Counted from the first letter of the stretch, positions 36,179-46,190 are shown. The stretch: DNA of 64,000 bases from Rhizobium leguminosarum bv. trifolii WSM2297 (GCF_000271845.1 NZ_JH719395.1:2573624-2637623); one strand, 5' to 3'. Made by a program: numbers and translations. The notes: a model not told the origin generated them from the letters alone.

Positions 36179-39100
36179 ATGGCAGCGCGCCAACGCATCA
36201 TTCCGGTGAGACGCGAATATAATCGCTGGGTCGCCAACCAGACGCTGGAAGATTATGCGTTGCGCTTCACCGCAAAGAGCGCCCGCCACTTCTCCTCCCA
36301 GCGCATCTCGCAGACGGCGATCGGCGCGATCTCCTTCCTGGCGCTTGAGGCGATCGGCGGCGCGATCACCCTCTCCTACGGCACCACCAACGCCTTCTAT
36401 GCCATTATAGTCGCCTCGATCGCCATGCTGGCGATCGGCCTGCCGATCAGCCGCTACGCCATCCGCCACGGCGTCGACATCGACCTTCTGACGCGCGGCG
36501 CCGGCTTCGGCTATATAGGCTCGACCATCACCTCGCTGATCTATGCGAGCTTCACCTTCATGCTGTTTGCGATCGAGGCCTCGATCATGTCCGGGGCGCT
36601 CGAGCTCACCCTCGGCATCCCGCTGTGGATCGGCTACATTCTCAGCGCCGTCATGGTGATCCCGCTGGTGACGCATGGCGTGCGGCTGATCAGCAAGTTC
36701 CAGCTGTTGACCCAGCCCTTCTGGATCGTGCTGAATATCCTGCCCTTCATATTCATCGCCTGTTTGGACTGGGAAAAATTCGATCTCTGGCGCGCCTTTG
36801 CCGGCATCCGCCATGCTTCCGGCCCGCCCGGCACCATCGCCGATTTCGATCTGGTAGAGTTCGGCGCCGCCTCTGCCGTGATCCTGGCGCTGATGTCGCA
36901 GATCGGCGAACAGGCCGACTTCCTGCGTTTCCTGCCGCCGGAGCCGCGGCGCAAGTGGCGCCATCGCCTCGCTGTCTTCCTCGCGGGACCCGGCTGGGTC
37001 GTCATCGGCGCGCCGAAGCTGCTTGCTGGTTCCTTTCTCGTCGTGCTGACCTTCACCTCTGGCGTGCCGGTGGATCGCGCCGCCGATCCGGCGCAGATGT
37101 ATCTGACCGCTTTCGGCTACATGGTCCCTTGGCACGATGCGGCGCTGCTGTTGATGGCTGCTTTCGTCGTCGTTTCGCAGCTGAAGATCAACGTGATGAA
37201 TGCCTATGCCGGCTCGCTCGCCTGGTCGAACTTTTTCTCGCGACTGACCCACAGCCATCCCGGCCGCGTCATCTGGCTGGTCTTCAACGTCGCGATCGCC
37301 CTACTTTTGATGGAGCTCGGCATCTACCGGCTGCTGGAGGAGACGCTCGGCATCTTCTCGATCATCGCCATGGCCTGGCTCTGCACGATCTCCGCCGATC
37401 TCTTCATCAACAAGCCGCTGGGGCTCGCTCCGCCCGGCATCGAGTTCAAGCGCGCACATCTCTACGACATCAACCCGGTCGGTCTCGGGGCCATGACGCT
37501 GTCGGCGACCGTCTCGCTGATTGCTCATTTCGGCGCCTTCGGCGAGATCGCCGCCTCGCTCGCCCCTTATATCACCCTGGTCATCGCCCTGGTCGCCTCG
37601 CCTGTCATCGCCTGGGCGACAAAAGGCAAATTCTATCTCGCCCGCAAGCCGCGCCACAGCTGGAAGAACCTGACGGACATCACTTGCTCGGTCTGTGAAC
37701 ACCCGTTCGAGCCGGAGGATATGGCCTGGTGCCCGGCCTATGCTGCGCCGATCTGCTCGCTCTGCTGTTCGCTCGACAGCCGTTGCCACGACATGTGCAA
37801 GCCGGCCGCCAGCTTCAATGCGCAGGTCGGCACCGTCGCCAAGGTGCTGCTGCCTGACGCCATTCTGGGGAAGCTGACGACGCGCCTTGGCCGCTATGGC
37901 ATCGCCGTCGTGCTGGCCTTGACCGCCATCGGCGCGATCCTGGCGATGATCGCCCATCAGGTCGCCGCCGCCTCGCCCGAGACAGCCGAGGTCGTCAACC
38001 GCACCATTCTCATCGTCTTCTTCGTCTTCTCGGTGATTTCAGGCGTTGTCTGCTGGTTCTATGTGCTCGCCCATGACAGCCGCGTCGTGGCCGAGGAGGA
38101 ATCGTCGCGCCAGAACACCCTGCTGCTGAAAGAGATCGCCGCCCACAAGAAGACCGACACCGCCTTGCAGAACGCCAAGGAGACGGCCGAGGCAGCCAAT
38201 CGCGCCAAGAGCCGCTATGTCGTCGGTCTCAGCCACGAACTGCGCACGCCACTCAACGCCGTGCTCGGTTATGCCCAGATCCTTGAGCGCGACGAGACCA
38301 TCCCGCCGCCGCGCCAATCCTCGATCAAGGTCATCCGCCGCAGCGCCGAACACCTCTCGGGGCTGATCGACGGCCTGCTCGATATTTCCAAGATCGAGGC
38401 CGGCCGCCTGCAGGTCTATTCCAACGAGATCAACATCCAGGATTTCCTTGACCAGATCGTCGATATGTTCCGCCCGCAGGCGCAGGCGAAGGGGCTGGCC
38501 TTCATCCATCAGCGCTCGCCGGCCTTGCCGCAATTCGTCCGCACCGACGAAAAGCGGCTGCGCCAGATCCTCGTCAACCTACTCTCCAATGCCATCAAAT
38601 TCACCGACGAAGGCAGCGTCACCTTCGACGTCGGCTATCGTAGCCAGGTCGCGACCTTCACCATTGCCGATACCGGCCGCGGCATCACGGAGAAAGACCT
38701 GCCCCGGATCTATGAACCTTTCCAGCGCGGCGAGGCGGAAAGCGTGAGGCCAATGCCGGGCCTCGGTCTTGGCCTGACCATCACCCGGCTTCTGACAAAC
38801 ACGCTCGGCGGCGAGATTTTGGTTTCGAGCGTCAAGGACGAGGGCTCGACCTTCCGCGTCCGTCTCATGCTGTCGGCCGTCATGCGCGCCGTGGCTGCCG
38901 CACCGCAGGAGAAACGCATCGTCGGTTACGATGACCCGCGCCGCACCATCGTTGTCGTCGACGATAACGAAGACCATCGCGAGATGATGCGCGAAATCCT
39001 GGCGCCGCTCGATTTCATCGTGCTGACGGCGGCAGGTGGCGCCGAATGCCTGACGCTGATCGAGGGAATTATACCGGACCTCTTCCTTGTCGATATCCTG

Positions 39101-39565
39101 ATGCCCGGCATGAACGGCTGGCAACTCGTCTCGCGCCTACGCGAAGCCGGGCAGACGGCGCCGGTGCTGATGCTTTCGGCCAATATCGGTGATGCAGCGG
39201 TTCTCGGCGACAGTGACGACAGCCACAATGACGCGATCGGTAAGCCGGTCGACATCCGCCAGCTCCGCGACAAGCTCGCTTTGCATCTCGGCCTGAATTG
39301 GATCTATGCCGACGCAGTAGCAGCCGTTCCTGTCAAGACCGAAGCGCCGATGCTGAGCCCAGGTGCCGCCCATGTGCAGGAATTGCTGCGGCTCGGCGAG
39401 ATCGGTTATATCAGAGGCATCGAAGCCAAGCTTTCCGACCTTGCCAAGGTGGAGGCAAATAAGCCATTCACCGAGAAACTCTATACCTATGTCGCCGCCT
39501 TCGATCTTGCCGGCTTCATGACCTTCCTGCACGACTTCGACGAAAAGGTGGAATCCATTGGCTGA
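36179..39565 (+). CDS. Hybrid histidine kinase with NCS1 permease-like sensor and cysteine cluster
   Basis: 1128 residues. Residues about 14-490 resemble NCS1 nucleobase/allantoin permeases: EYNRWVANQTLEDYALRFT at the start and about twelve hydrophobic helices. Residues 503-540 hold eight cysteines (503, 506, 518, 526, 529, 530, 536, 540) in CxxC and CxxCC arrangement, a probable metal or Fe-S site. Two more membrane helices (about 570-640) and a short coiled coil lead to HisKA with phosphoacceptor His686 (LSHELRTPLN), the HATPase with NLLSNAIKF, DTGRGI and GLGLGLTI, and a receiver (about 920-1040) with Asp972. A 90-residue helical tail follows. Start ATG 36179 follows AGGAAG. It diverges from the phosphatase/urt side and is coupled to the next gene. 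The ligand is inferred to be a nucleobase or ureide compound; unproven. Confidence 0.9.
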   Translation: MAARQRIIPVRREYNRWVANQTLEDYALRFTAKSARHFSSQRISQTAIGAISFLALEAIGGAITLSYGTTNAFYAIIVASIAMLAIGLPISRYAIRHGVDIDLLTRGAGFGYIGSTITSLIYASFTFMLFAIEASIMSGALELTLGIPLWIGYILSAVMVIPLVTHGVRLISKFQLLTQPFWIVLNILPFIFIACLDWEKFDLWRAFAGIRHASGPPGTIADFDLVEFGAASAVILALMSQIGEQADFLRFLPPEPRRKWRHRLAVFLAGPGWVVIGAPKLLAGSFLVVLTFTSGVPVDRAADPAQMYLTAFGYMVPWHDAALLLMAAFVVVSQLKINVMNAYAGSLAWSNFFSRLTHSHPGRVIWLVFNVAIALLLMELGIYRLLEETLGIFSIIAMAWLCTISADLFINKPLGLAPPGIEFKRAHLYDINPVGLGAMTLSATVSLIAHFGAFGEIAASLAPYITLVIALVASPVIAWATKGKFYLARKPRHSWKNLTDITCSVCEHPFEPEDMAWCPAYAAPICSLCCSLDSRCHDMCKPAASFNAQVGTVAKVLLPDAILGKLTTRLGRYGIAVVLALTAIGAILAMIAHQVAAASPETAEVVNRTILIVFFVFSVISGVVCWFYVLAHDSRVVAEEESSRQNTLLLKEIAAHKKTDTALQNAKETAEAANRAKSRYVVGLSHELRTPLNAVLGYAQILERDETIPPPRQSSIKVIRRSAEHLSGLIDGLLDISKIEAGRLQVYSNEINIQDFLDQIVDMFRPQAQAKGLAFIHQRSPALPQFVRTDEKRLRQILVNLLSNAIKFTDEGSVTFDVGYRSQVATFTIADTGRGITEKDLPRIYEPFQRGEAESVRPMPGLGLGLTITRLLTNTLGGEILVSSVKDEGSTFRVRLMLSAVMRAVAAAPQEKRIVGYDDPRRTIVVVDDNEDHREMMREILAPLDFIVLTAAGGAECLTLIEGIIPDLFLVDILMPGMNGWQLVSRLREAGQTAPVLMLSANIGDAAVLGDSDDSHNDAIGKPVDIRQLRDKLALHLGLNWIYADAVAAVPVKTEAPMLSPGAAHVQELLRLGEIGYIRGIEAKLSDLAKVEANKPFTEKLYTYVAAFDLAGFMTFLHDFDEKVESIG

Positions 39566-40475
39566 GTCGGCCCTCCCCCGTGACATCGTTCTGCTCGTCG
39601 ACGATTCGCCCGAAGCGCTCGGCTTCCTCACAGACGCGCTCGAACAATCCGGCTTTTCCGTGCTGATCGCGACATCGGGCACGGCGGCGCTTGGTATCGT
39701 CGAGCGCATCACACCTGATCTGATCCTGCTCGACGCCGTCATGCCCGCCATGGATGGCTTCGAAACCTGCCGCAGACTGAAGGCCAATGCCGCGGTGGCA
39801 CAGGTGCCTGTCATCTTCATGACCGGCCTGACCGAGACCGAGCATGTCGTGCACGCGCTGGAATCCGGCGGCGTCGATTATCTCGCCAAGCCGATCAATA
39901 TCGACGAATTGCGCGCCCGCATCCGCGTCCATCTGCGCAATGCCCGCTCGGCGCAAAGCGCCCGCGTCGCGCTCGACGCTGCCGGCCGCCATCTACTGGC
40001 GGTCAAGGGCGATGGCGCCATCCACTGGTCGACGCCGCAAGCAACGCGGCTGGTCAATGCCGCCATGGGCAGCGACGACGGCATGGAAATCGTCGTCCGC
40101 CATATCGCCGGCTGGATGCGCGAGCGCGCAGCCGCAGTGCGCGACGGCATCATTTCGATCGCTCATGCCGGCCAGGCGGCGCTGCGGCTCGCTTTTCTCG
40201 GCGCGATCGGCCCGGACGAATATCTCTTTCGCCTCACCGCCGCCAATCAGCGCAGCGACGACGAGATGCTGCGCCAGCGCTTCTCGCTTACCCAGCGCGA
40301 ATCCGAAGTGTTGCTCTGGATCTCCAAGGGCAAGGCCAACCGCGACATCGGCGAAATACTGGGACTGTCGGCGCGCACCGTGAACAAGCACCTGGAACAG
40401 ATCTACGTCAAGCTCGGCGTCGAGAACCGGGCGTCAGCCGCGGTAAAGGCGACGCATGTGCTGCACGAGATGTGA
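39558..40475 (+). CDS. LuxR-type response regulator coupled to the NCS1-type kinase
   Basis: 305 residues: receiver domain (10-130) with acidic pair DD at 15-16, Asp59 (LILLDAVMP) and the Lys in YLAKP, then a linker of about 100 residues and a LuxR/GerE helix-turn-helix (about 235-300: LTQRESEVLLWISKGKANRDIGE and LGLSARTVNKHLEQIYVKLG). The start is TTG 39558, overlapping the kinase stop by 8 bp; no ATG is available upstream of the receiver. The coupling and shared strand say it is the partner of the kinase. Its targets may be the urt/ure or bra genes on either side, by proximity only. Confidence 0.9.
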   Translation: MAESALPRDIVLLVDDSPEALGFLTDALEQSGFSVLIATSGTAALGIVERITPDLILLDAVMPAMDGFETCRRLKANAAVAQVPVIFMTGLTETEHVVHALESGGVDYLAKPINIDELRARIRVHLRNARSAQSARVALDAAGRHLLAVKGDGAIHWSTPQATRLVNAAMGSDDGMEIVVRHIAGWMRERAAAVRDGIISIAHAGQAALRLAFLGAIGPDEYLFRLTAANQRSDDEMLRQRFSLTQRESEVLLWISKGKANRDIGEILGLSARTVNKHLEQIYVKLGVENRASAAVKATHVLHEM

Positions 40476-40599
40476 TGGCGGTCGGCACGGTATCGCCGCC
40501 GCCACCGAAGTTGCCGGGGATCCTTCGCGACGGCCGGCAACGAATCCGTCGACAGCAGATAGTTGGCACCGCCACGGACGGAAATTGTACCTCCGCAAA

Positions 40600-40628
40600 A
40601 CAAAGAAGCCCGGTCGAAACCGGGCTTC
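40600..40628 (-). terminator. Intrinsic terminator after braC
   Basis: A 10-bp perfect stem (40605-40614 with 40619-40628) and CGAA loop; on the minus strand a CTTTGTTTTG tract follows. It lies 30 bp past the braC stop. Confidence 0.85.
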
Positions 40629-40658
40629 AATCTCATGTCCCAAAAAGGGAAGTCAAAC

Positions 40659-41780
40659 TTACATGCCCTGCGGGACGTAGGTGTACTTGCCGTCCGCGCC
40701 CTTCTTCCATTCGTACATGATGTAGCCGGGGATCTTCGGGTCGCCCTTTTCGTCGAACGAAATGTCGCCGAGAACCGTCGGGAACGGACCCTTTTCCTTC
40801 ATGGCCGTAGCAACGGCTTCAGGATCCACTGAACCGGCTGCCTTGGCGGCACCGACGATCGCCTGCATCGCAGCGTAAGAATAAAGCGTGTAGGCTTCCG
40901 GGTTGAAACCAGCTGCCTTGAACTTTTCGACGAGTTCCTTGTTGGCCGGGTTCAGCGTCGGATCGGGGCCGAAGGTGTTCAGGGTCCCGGCGACAGCGTC
41001 ACCGGCGATCGAGGCCAGTTCGTTCGAAACGATACCATCGCCCGAAACCAGCGTTGCCTTCAGGCCCTGGTCGGCCGCCTGGCGGATGATCAGACCAGCT
41101 TCGGTATGCAGACCGCCCCAATAGATGATCGAGACGCCGGCTTCCTTCATCTTGGCGATGAGGGCCGAGAAGTCCTTGTCGCCGACGTTGATGCCTTCAT
41201 ACATGACTTCCGTCAGGCCGGCGGCATTCATCGCCTTCTTGGTTTCGTCAGCAAGACCCTGACCGTAAGGGGTCTTGTCGTGAACGACGGCGATCTTGGC
41301 GTCCTTGAAGTGATCGGCAAGATACTTGCCGGCGATGGCGCCCTGCTGGTCGTCACGGCCGCAGGTACGGAACGTGTTCCAGAGGCCCCGTTCCGTAAAC
41401 TTCGGGTTCGTAGCGGCCGGGGTGATTTCGAGGATGCCGTTTTCGGCATAGACTTCAGAAGCCGGGATTGAAACGCCCGAGTTGAAGTGGCCGATGACGA
41501 ACTTGACGCCATCTGCAACGAACTTGTTGGCAACCGAAATGCCCTGCTTCGGGTCGGAGACGTCGTCGCCGAGCTCGAGCTTGATCTGCTCGCCATTCAT
41601 GCCGCCAGCAGCGTTGATGTCGGCGGCCGCCTGCTCGGCGCCCTTCTGGAGCTGAGCGCCGAACGCGGCGTTCGGGCCAGTCAGCGGACCAGCGACAGCG
41701 ATGAGGACGTCGGCCCATGCGTTGCCGCTGAAGGCGACCATCGCCGTCAGAGCCACTGCCGACAGAAGAGACTTCTTCAT
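40659..41780 (-). CDS. braC: Branched-chain/broad amino-acid binding protein BraC
   Basis: 373 residues with signal peptide [19 protein letters not shown] cleaved near NAWA (about 23). It has the type I binding-protein fold of LivJ/Liv[64 protein letters not shown] and [12 protein letters not shown]. In R. leguminosarum the Bra system takes up a wide range of amino acids, including GABA, and is one of two main amino-acid transporters. It is the last gene of the bra run, with a 120-bp leader after the DUF6867 gene and its own terminator. It may be expressed from its own promoter. Confidence 0.93.
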   Translation of the reverse strand: MKKSLLSAVALTAMVAFSGNAWADVLIAVAGPLTGPNAAFGAQLQKGAEQAAADINAAGGMNGEQIKLELGDDVSDPKQGISVANKFVADGVKFVIGHFNSGVSIPASEVYAENGILEITPAATNPKFTERGLWNTFRTCGRDDQQGAIAGKYLADHFKDAKIAVVHDKTPYGQGLADETKKAMNAAGLTEVMYEGINVGDKDFSALIAKMKEAGVSIIYWGGLHTEAGLIIRQAADQGLKATLVSGDGIVSNELASIAGDAVAGTLNTFGPDPTLNPANKELVEKFKAAGFNPEAYTLYSYAAMQAIVGAAKAAGSVDPEAVATAMKEKGPFPTVLGDISFDEKGDPKIPGYIMYEWKKGADGKYTYVPQGM

Positions 41781-41900
41781 ATTGTTACTCCCAATTTTTG
41801 GGCGGGTTCCGGTCCAAGGCCCAGCGCACTACCCACCATTGACTGCGCCAGGAAAGCTGTTCCACTCTGAAGGCAATTCATGCCTAGTTTCAACGGACTG

Positions 41901-42254
41901 TCAATGTTTGTCCTTCCACGAAAACGCGGAAGTTTTTTCGTACAGCCAGTAATAGTTGTTGACCATCTGGTTTGTGCGGCGAAAGCGGAAGCCGGCGGTC
42001 GAGAAGACCAGCAGCGTCACGAAATCGATCCCGTAGTAGAGGCCACTGAGCATCGGCCCATTGAACAGGGCGTGGTGCAGGAACTGCATCGCCCAGGCAA
42101 GCAGGAAGGTGTAGGCGACGGCCAGCGGATAGTTGTTCCAGCCTTCAGCCACCGCCTTGCCGGCGCGCCAGGCCGTCCAGAAGCCGATCAGCACGACGAT
42201 CGCGCGAATGACAACTCGAACACCGACATCGCTTTCGAAGAAAAGTCCCTGCAT
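41901..42254 (-). CDS. DUF6867-type membrane protein in the bra cluster
   Basis: 117 residues with three to four hydrophobic segments (VVIRAIVVLIGFWTAWRAG, LAVAYTFLLAWAMQFLHHALF split as LAVAYTFLLAWAM and QFLHHALF, and the YGIDFVTLLVFSTAGF segment), ending in a charged tail YEKTSAFSWKDKH. It resembles the small DUF6867 proteins found beside branched-chain amino-acid transporters in Rhizobiales. The start at 42254 is chosen over the longer frame to 42323, which runs into braG. Whether it is a transporter subunit is unknown. Confidence 0.72.
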   Translation of the reverse strand: MQGLFFESDVGVRVVIRAIVVLIGFWTAWRAGKAVAEGWNNYPLAVAYTFLLAWAMQFLHHALFNGPMLSGLYYGIDFVTLLVFSTAGFRFRRTNQMVNNYYWLYEKTSAFSWKDKH

Positions 42255-42273
42255 GTCAAACTCTCCCTTCGAG

Positions 42274-43017
42274 CTAGTGTCTTCCGCCTTCGAGATAGGC
42301 GGCGCGGACTTCAGGATTGGCAAGCAGTTCCTTGCCGGAGCCGCTCATCGTCACCTTGCCATTCACCATCACGTAAGCGCGGTGCGAAAGCCTCAGCGCA
42401 GCGAATGCGTTCTGCTCGACAAGGAACACGGTCAACCCTTCCTGTTCATTGAGCTTGCGGATCGCTTCGAAGATGCCCTTGACGATCAGCGGCGCAAGGC
42501 CGAGCGAGGGTTCGTCGAGCAACAGCAGCTTGGGCCGCGCCATCAGCGCGCGGCCGATCGACAGCATCTGCTGTTCGCCGCCCGAAAGCGTGCCGCCCCG
42601 CTGAGCGTGACGTTCTTTCAGACGCGGGAAGAGCGTGAAGATCTTCTCGACGTCTTCGGCAAAGTATTTGAGATTGTCGAGGCCGGCGCCCATCTGGAGA
42701 TTTTCCAGAACCGTCATGCGCGGGAAGATGCGGCGTCCCTCAGGCGACTGCGCGATGCGCAGTCGAGCGATTTCATGGGTCGGCATGTGGGTGATGTCGC
42801 GGCCCTCGAAGGTTACCGAGCCGGTGCGGGCTTGCGGGCTGCCGCAGATCGTCATCATCAGCGTCGACTTGCCGGCGCCGTTGGCGCCGATCAGGCTGAC
42901 GATCTCGCCCTTATTGACGTGGACATCGATGCCGGCCAGCGCACGAATATTGCCGTAATAGGTTTCGACGCCATTCACCTGAAGGAGCGGTTGACCCGTC
43001 ATTACTTCATCGCCCAT
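42274..43017 (-). CDS. braG: Amino-acid ABC transporter ATP-binding protein BraG (LivF-like)
   Basis: 247 residues. Walker A GANGAGKST, signature LSGGEQQMLSIGRA and Walker B LLLLDEPSLGLAP, all in the LivF pattern. Works with BraF on the BraD/BraE permeases. The ATG at 43017 overlaps the braF stop by one base (TGATG), indicating translational coupling. A second ATG five codons in (43002) is an alternative. Confidence 0.94.
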   Translation of the reverse strand: MGDEVMTGQPLLQVNGVETYYGNIRALAGIDVHVNKGEIVSLIGANGAGKSTLMMTICGSPQARTGSVTFEGRDITHMPTHEIARLRIAQSPEGRRIFPRMTVLENLQMGAGLDNLKYFAEDVEKIFTLFPRLKERHAQRGGTLSGGEQQMLSIGRALMARPKLLLLDEPSLGLAPLIVKGIFEAIRKLNEQEGLTVFLVEQNAFAALRLSHRAYVMVNGKVTMSGSGKELLANPEVRAAYLEGGRH

Positions 43018-43892
43018 CAGTTTGCGCCTCCTTCGAGCTGCTCGACGGTTGCGATCACCTCTTCCACTTCTTCATCCTCGACACCGAGATAGGCCGCGAT
43101 AACCTTCGGATCGTTCTTCACGTGATCCGGCGTGCCATCGGAAATCTTCTGGCCGTATTCGAGGACGACGACGTGGTCGGAAATTTCCATGACCACCGAC
43201 ATGTCATGCTCGATGAGCAGGATAGACGTTCCGGTTTCGGCACGGATGCTCTGCAGCAGCGCGTTGAGCGTTGCCGATTCCCGCGGGTTCAGACCAGCGG
43301 CCGGTTCGTCGAGGCAAAGCAGCTCAGGGCCGGTACACATGGCGCGGGCGATCTCGAGACGCCGCTGAGCGCCGTAGGGCAGATCGCCTGCCGGATCGTC
43401 GGCACGGTCGATCAGATCGGCCTTCTCGAGCCAATGACGCGCCAGCTCGATCGATGCGGCCGCCTCCCGCTTGTACGGACCGATGCCGATGAGGCCGAGG
43501 ATCGTGTAACCCGACGCCTTCATCAGCTTGTTGTGCTGGGCGACCAGCAGGTTTTCGAGAACCGTCAGGCCGGAGAACAGCCGGATGTTCTGGAAGGTTC
43601 GCGCCACCTTGGCTTCTTTGGTGATGCGAAAGTCCGGCAGACGCTCCAGCAGATACTGCTTGCCGCTCTTTTGGTTGAGCGTGATCATCCCCATCGTCGG
43701 CTTGTAGAAGCCGGTGATGCAGTTGAAGACGGTGGTCTTGCCGGCGCCGTTCGGCCCGATCAGCGCGGTGATGTCGCCGCGCTTGGCTTCGAAAGAGAAG
43801 TCGTTGATGGCCATCAGGCCGCCGAACTTCATCGACAGGTGCTCGACCTTGAGCAGCGTATCGCTAGACATCGTGTTGGTAACGGGGCTCAT
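43017..43892 (-). CDS. braF: Amino-acid ABC transporter ATP-binding protein BraF (LivG-like)
   Basis: 291 residues. Walker A GPNGAGKTT, signature region LPYGAQRRLEIARA (LPYGAQ replaces LSGGQ, normal for LivG) and Walker B LLCLDEPAAGLNP. The C-terminus is extended by an acidic tail (EDEEVEEVIATVEQLEGG) not needed for the fold. The ATG at 43892 overlaps the braE stop (TGATG); the codon before is TTG. Confidence 0.94.
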   Translation of the reverse strand: MSPVTNTMSSDTLLKVEHLSMKFGGLMAINDFSFEAKRGDITALIGPNGAGKTTVFNCITGFYKPTMGMITLNQKSGKQYLLERLPDFRITKEAKVARTFQNIRLFSGLTVLENLLVAQHNKLMKASGYTILGLIGIGPYKREAAASIELARHWLEKADLIDRADDPAGDLPYGAQRRLEIARAMCTGPELLCLDEPAAGLNPRESATLNALLQSIRAETGTSILLIEHDMSVVMEISDHVVVLEYGQKISDGTPDHVKNDPKVIAAYLGVEDEEVEEVIATVEQLEGGAN

Positions 43893-45283
43893 CAACCGTG
43901 GCCCTCCTTGGTAAAGCTTCCGGATATTGCCTTGCTTTCTTTAAGAAAGGCGGTCGGCTGACGTGAGCCCACGAAACCGCGCGGCTTGAACAGCATGACG
44001 ACGACCATGGCGAGGCCAAACAGCAGCATGCGGTAGAGTTCCGGCGTGAAATCGGGCCCGAACACCGCCTTCAGGAAGTCCATTTCGCGCAGCGCTTCGG
44101 TACCACCGACCATGACGATCGCAGCGATCGCGATGCCGGTCAGCGAGCCCATGCCGCCGAGAACGACGATGGCGAGAACGACCGCCGATTCCAGGAAGAT
44201 GAAGGATTCCGGCGAGACAAAACCTTGGCGTGCGGCGAAGAACGAGCCTGCGAAGCCGCCGAACATCGCACCCGTTGCGAAGGCCGTGAGCTTGGTCGTC
44301 ACCGTGTTGATCCCCAGCGAACGGCAGGCGATCTCGTCTTCGCGCAACGCTTCCCAGGCACGCCCGATCGGCATGCGGCGCAGCCGGATGGTGACATAGG
44401 CCGTCAGCATGCATAGCATCAGGATAAGATAGAAGAGGAAGATCTTGTAGTAGGCGGAAGACATCGGCAGGTGGAAGAGCTTGGCAAAGCCGCCGGCCGA
44501 CGCATCGAAGGGAATGCCGAAGAGTGTGGCCTTCGGAATACTCGATATGCCGAAGGTCCCTTTAGTGACGTCGGTCCAGTTGATGAGGACAAGGCGGATG
44601 ATTTCACCGAAGGCGAGCGTCACGATGGCGAGGTAGTCGCCGCGCAGGCGCAGCACCGGGAAGCCGAGAATGACGCCCCAGAGTGCAGCGAAGATGCCGG
44701 AAAGCGGCAGCAGCACCCAGAAGGACAGGCCGAAATAGCTCGACAGCAGCGCGTAGGAATAAGCGCCGACCGCGTAGAAGGCGACATAGCCGAGATCGAG
44801 CAGGCCGGCGAGGCCGACGACGATGTTCAGTCCCCAGGCGAGCATCACGTAGATCAGGATCTGGATGCCGAAATTGTCGACCCATTTCAGCGAGCCCTGA
44901 GCACCGACAAGCGCCACGACCACAACAGGATAGAGCACCAGCGCAAGCAACGCGATCTTCAGGAAATGCCGATGGAAGAAGCTCTTTTCCGTCGAGATGT
45001 CGAGATCGCCCTGGCGCGCCTTGCTGAGCTTGCGGCGGTCGATATTCGGCCTGATGAAAACAACCATCGCGAAGCGGCCGATCGCAGCGACCGCGACGAA
45101 GATCGCAAGCAGCCCCCAGCGCTGGACGATGATCAGCTCGTTGTTGATGTTCTGGTCGGTCTTCAGGCCGACATATAGAACGAACATGCCGAACGAAAGG
45201 ACGGCGGCGAAAAGGGCTTCGGTAAGGCCTTTGCGGACAAGTCCGGCATCGGGCTTGCCTGCAGAATTTTCGATGTTTGCCAT
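43892..45283 (-). CDS. braE: Amino-acid ABC transporter permease BraE (LivM-like)
   Basis: 463 residues, larger than typical LivM because of an N-terminal 130-residue extension with two or three extra helices and a basic cytoplasmic loop (RPNIDRRKLSKARQGD). The transport domain shows WGLNIVVGLAGLLDLGYVAFYAVGAYSYAL (pieces: WGLNIVVGLAGLLDLG, YVAFYAVGAYSYAL), GDYLAIVTLAFGEIIRL and GRAWEALREDEIACRSLGIN, the last being the ATPase coupling loop. It pairs with BraD. Confidence 0.93.
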   Translation of the reverse strand: MANIENSAGKPDAGLVRKGLTEALFAAVLSFGMFVLYVGLKTDQNINNELIIVQRWGLLAIFVAVAAIGRFAMVVFIRPNIDRRKLSKARQGDLDISTEKSFFHRHFLKIALLALVLYPVVVVALVGAQGSLKWVDNFGIQILIYVMLAWGLNIVVGLAGLLDLGYVAFYAVGAYSYALLSSYFGLSFWVLLPLSGIFAALWGVILGFPVLRLRGDYLAIVTLAFGEIIRLVLINWTDVTKGTFGISSIPKATLFGIPFDASAGGFAKLFHLPMSSAYYKIFLFYLILMLCMLTAYVTIRLRRMPIGRAWEALREDEIACRSLGINTVTTKLTAFATGAMFGGFAGSFFAARQGFVSPESFIFLESAVVLAIVVLGGMGSLTGIAIAAIVMVGGTEALREMDFLKAVFGPDFTPELYRMLLFGLAMVVVMLFKPRGFVGSRQPTAFLKESKAISGSFTKEGHG

Positions 45284-45287
45284 GACG

Positions 45288-46190
45288 TTATACCTTCTCG
45301 ACTTCCGGCCGTCCGAGGATACCCGTCGGCTTGAAGATCAGCACGAAAGCGAGGATGGCGAAGGTCGCGACATCCTTGTACGCGATGGTGAAATAGGCCG
45401 ACCACAGCGATTCGATCAGCCCGATCATCAACCCACCGAGAACAGCACCCGGCAATGAACCGATGCCGCCGAGGACGGCTGCGGTAAAGGCCTTCACACC
45501 CGGCGTGAAGCCGTCGGCGAACGAAGCAACGCCATAATACATCAGATACATCGTGCCGGCGACGGCAGCCAGCGCCGCACCCATGACGAAGGTGATCGAA
45601 ATTGTCTGGTCGACATTGACGCCGAGCAGCGCCGCCATCTTACGGTCCTGCTCCGTCGCGCGCTGGGCGCGGCCAAGTGCGGTATGATTGACGATGTACC
45701 AGAAGATCGTCAGCAGCACCGCCGTGATCACGATGATGATGATCTGCTTGAGCGACACCGAGATGTTGCCGAACTGGTAGACCGTGCTCACCATCGGCGG
45801 GATCGGCTTGTTGCGCGGACCCTGCGTCACCTGGATGAAGTTGGACAGCACGATCGACATTCCGATCGCCGTGATCAGCGGCGCCAGGCGGAAGGAACCG
45901 CGTAGCGGACGATATGCGACGCGCTCGATCGTCCAATTCCACAAGCTCGTCATCAGCATCGCAACGACAAGCATCGCCAGCAGCAGAACTGCCACCGGAA
46001 GACCTGCGAAGATGGATGTGAGAACGAGAAAGACGATAAGAGCGGCGAAGCCACCGAGCATGAAGATATCGCCATGGGCGAAATTGATCATGCCGATAAT
46101 GCCGTAAACCATCGTATAGCCAATAGCCACAAGGCCATAGATGGATCCGAGCGTCAGCCCATTGAAGAGCTGCTGGACGAAATACTCCAT
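45288..46190 (-). CDS. braD: Amino-acid ABC transporter permease BraD (LivH-like)
   Basis: 300 residues, first gene of the bra cluster. The N-terminal MEYFVQQLFNGLTLGSIYGL is typical of LivH, followed by GMINFAHGDIFMLGGF and GRAQRATEQDRKMAALLGVN (the coupling loop), with about eight membrane segments. The start at 46190 is chosen from this N-terminus; a longer frame to 46229 lacks support. The gene diverges from pssB across a 537-bp gap. Confidence 0.94.
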   Translation of the reverse strand: MEYFVQQLFNGLTLGSIYGLVAIGYTMVYGIIGMINFAHGDIFMLGGFAALIVFLVLTSIFAGLPVAVLLLAMLVVAMLMTSLWNWTIERVAYRPLRGSFRLAPLITAIGMSIVLSNFIQVTQGPRNKPIPPMVSTVYQFGNISVSLKQIIIIVITAVLLTIFWYIVNHTALGRAQRATEQDRKMAALLGVNVDQTISITFVMGAALAAVAGTMYLMYYGVASFADGFTPGVKAFTAAVLGGIGSLPGAVLGGLMIGLIESLWSAYFTIAYKDVATFAILAFVLIFKPTGILGRPEVEKV

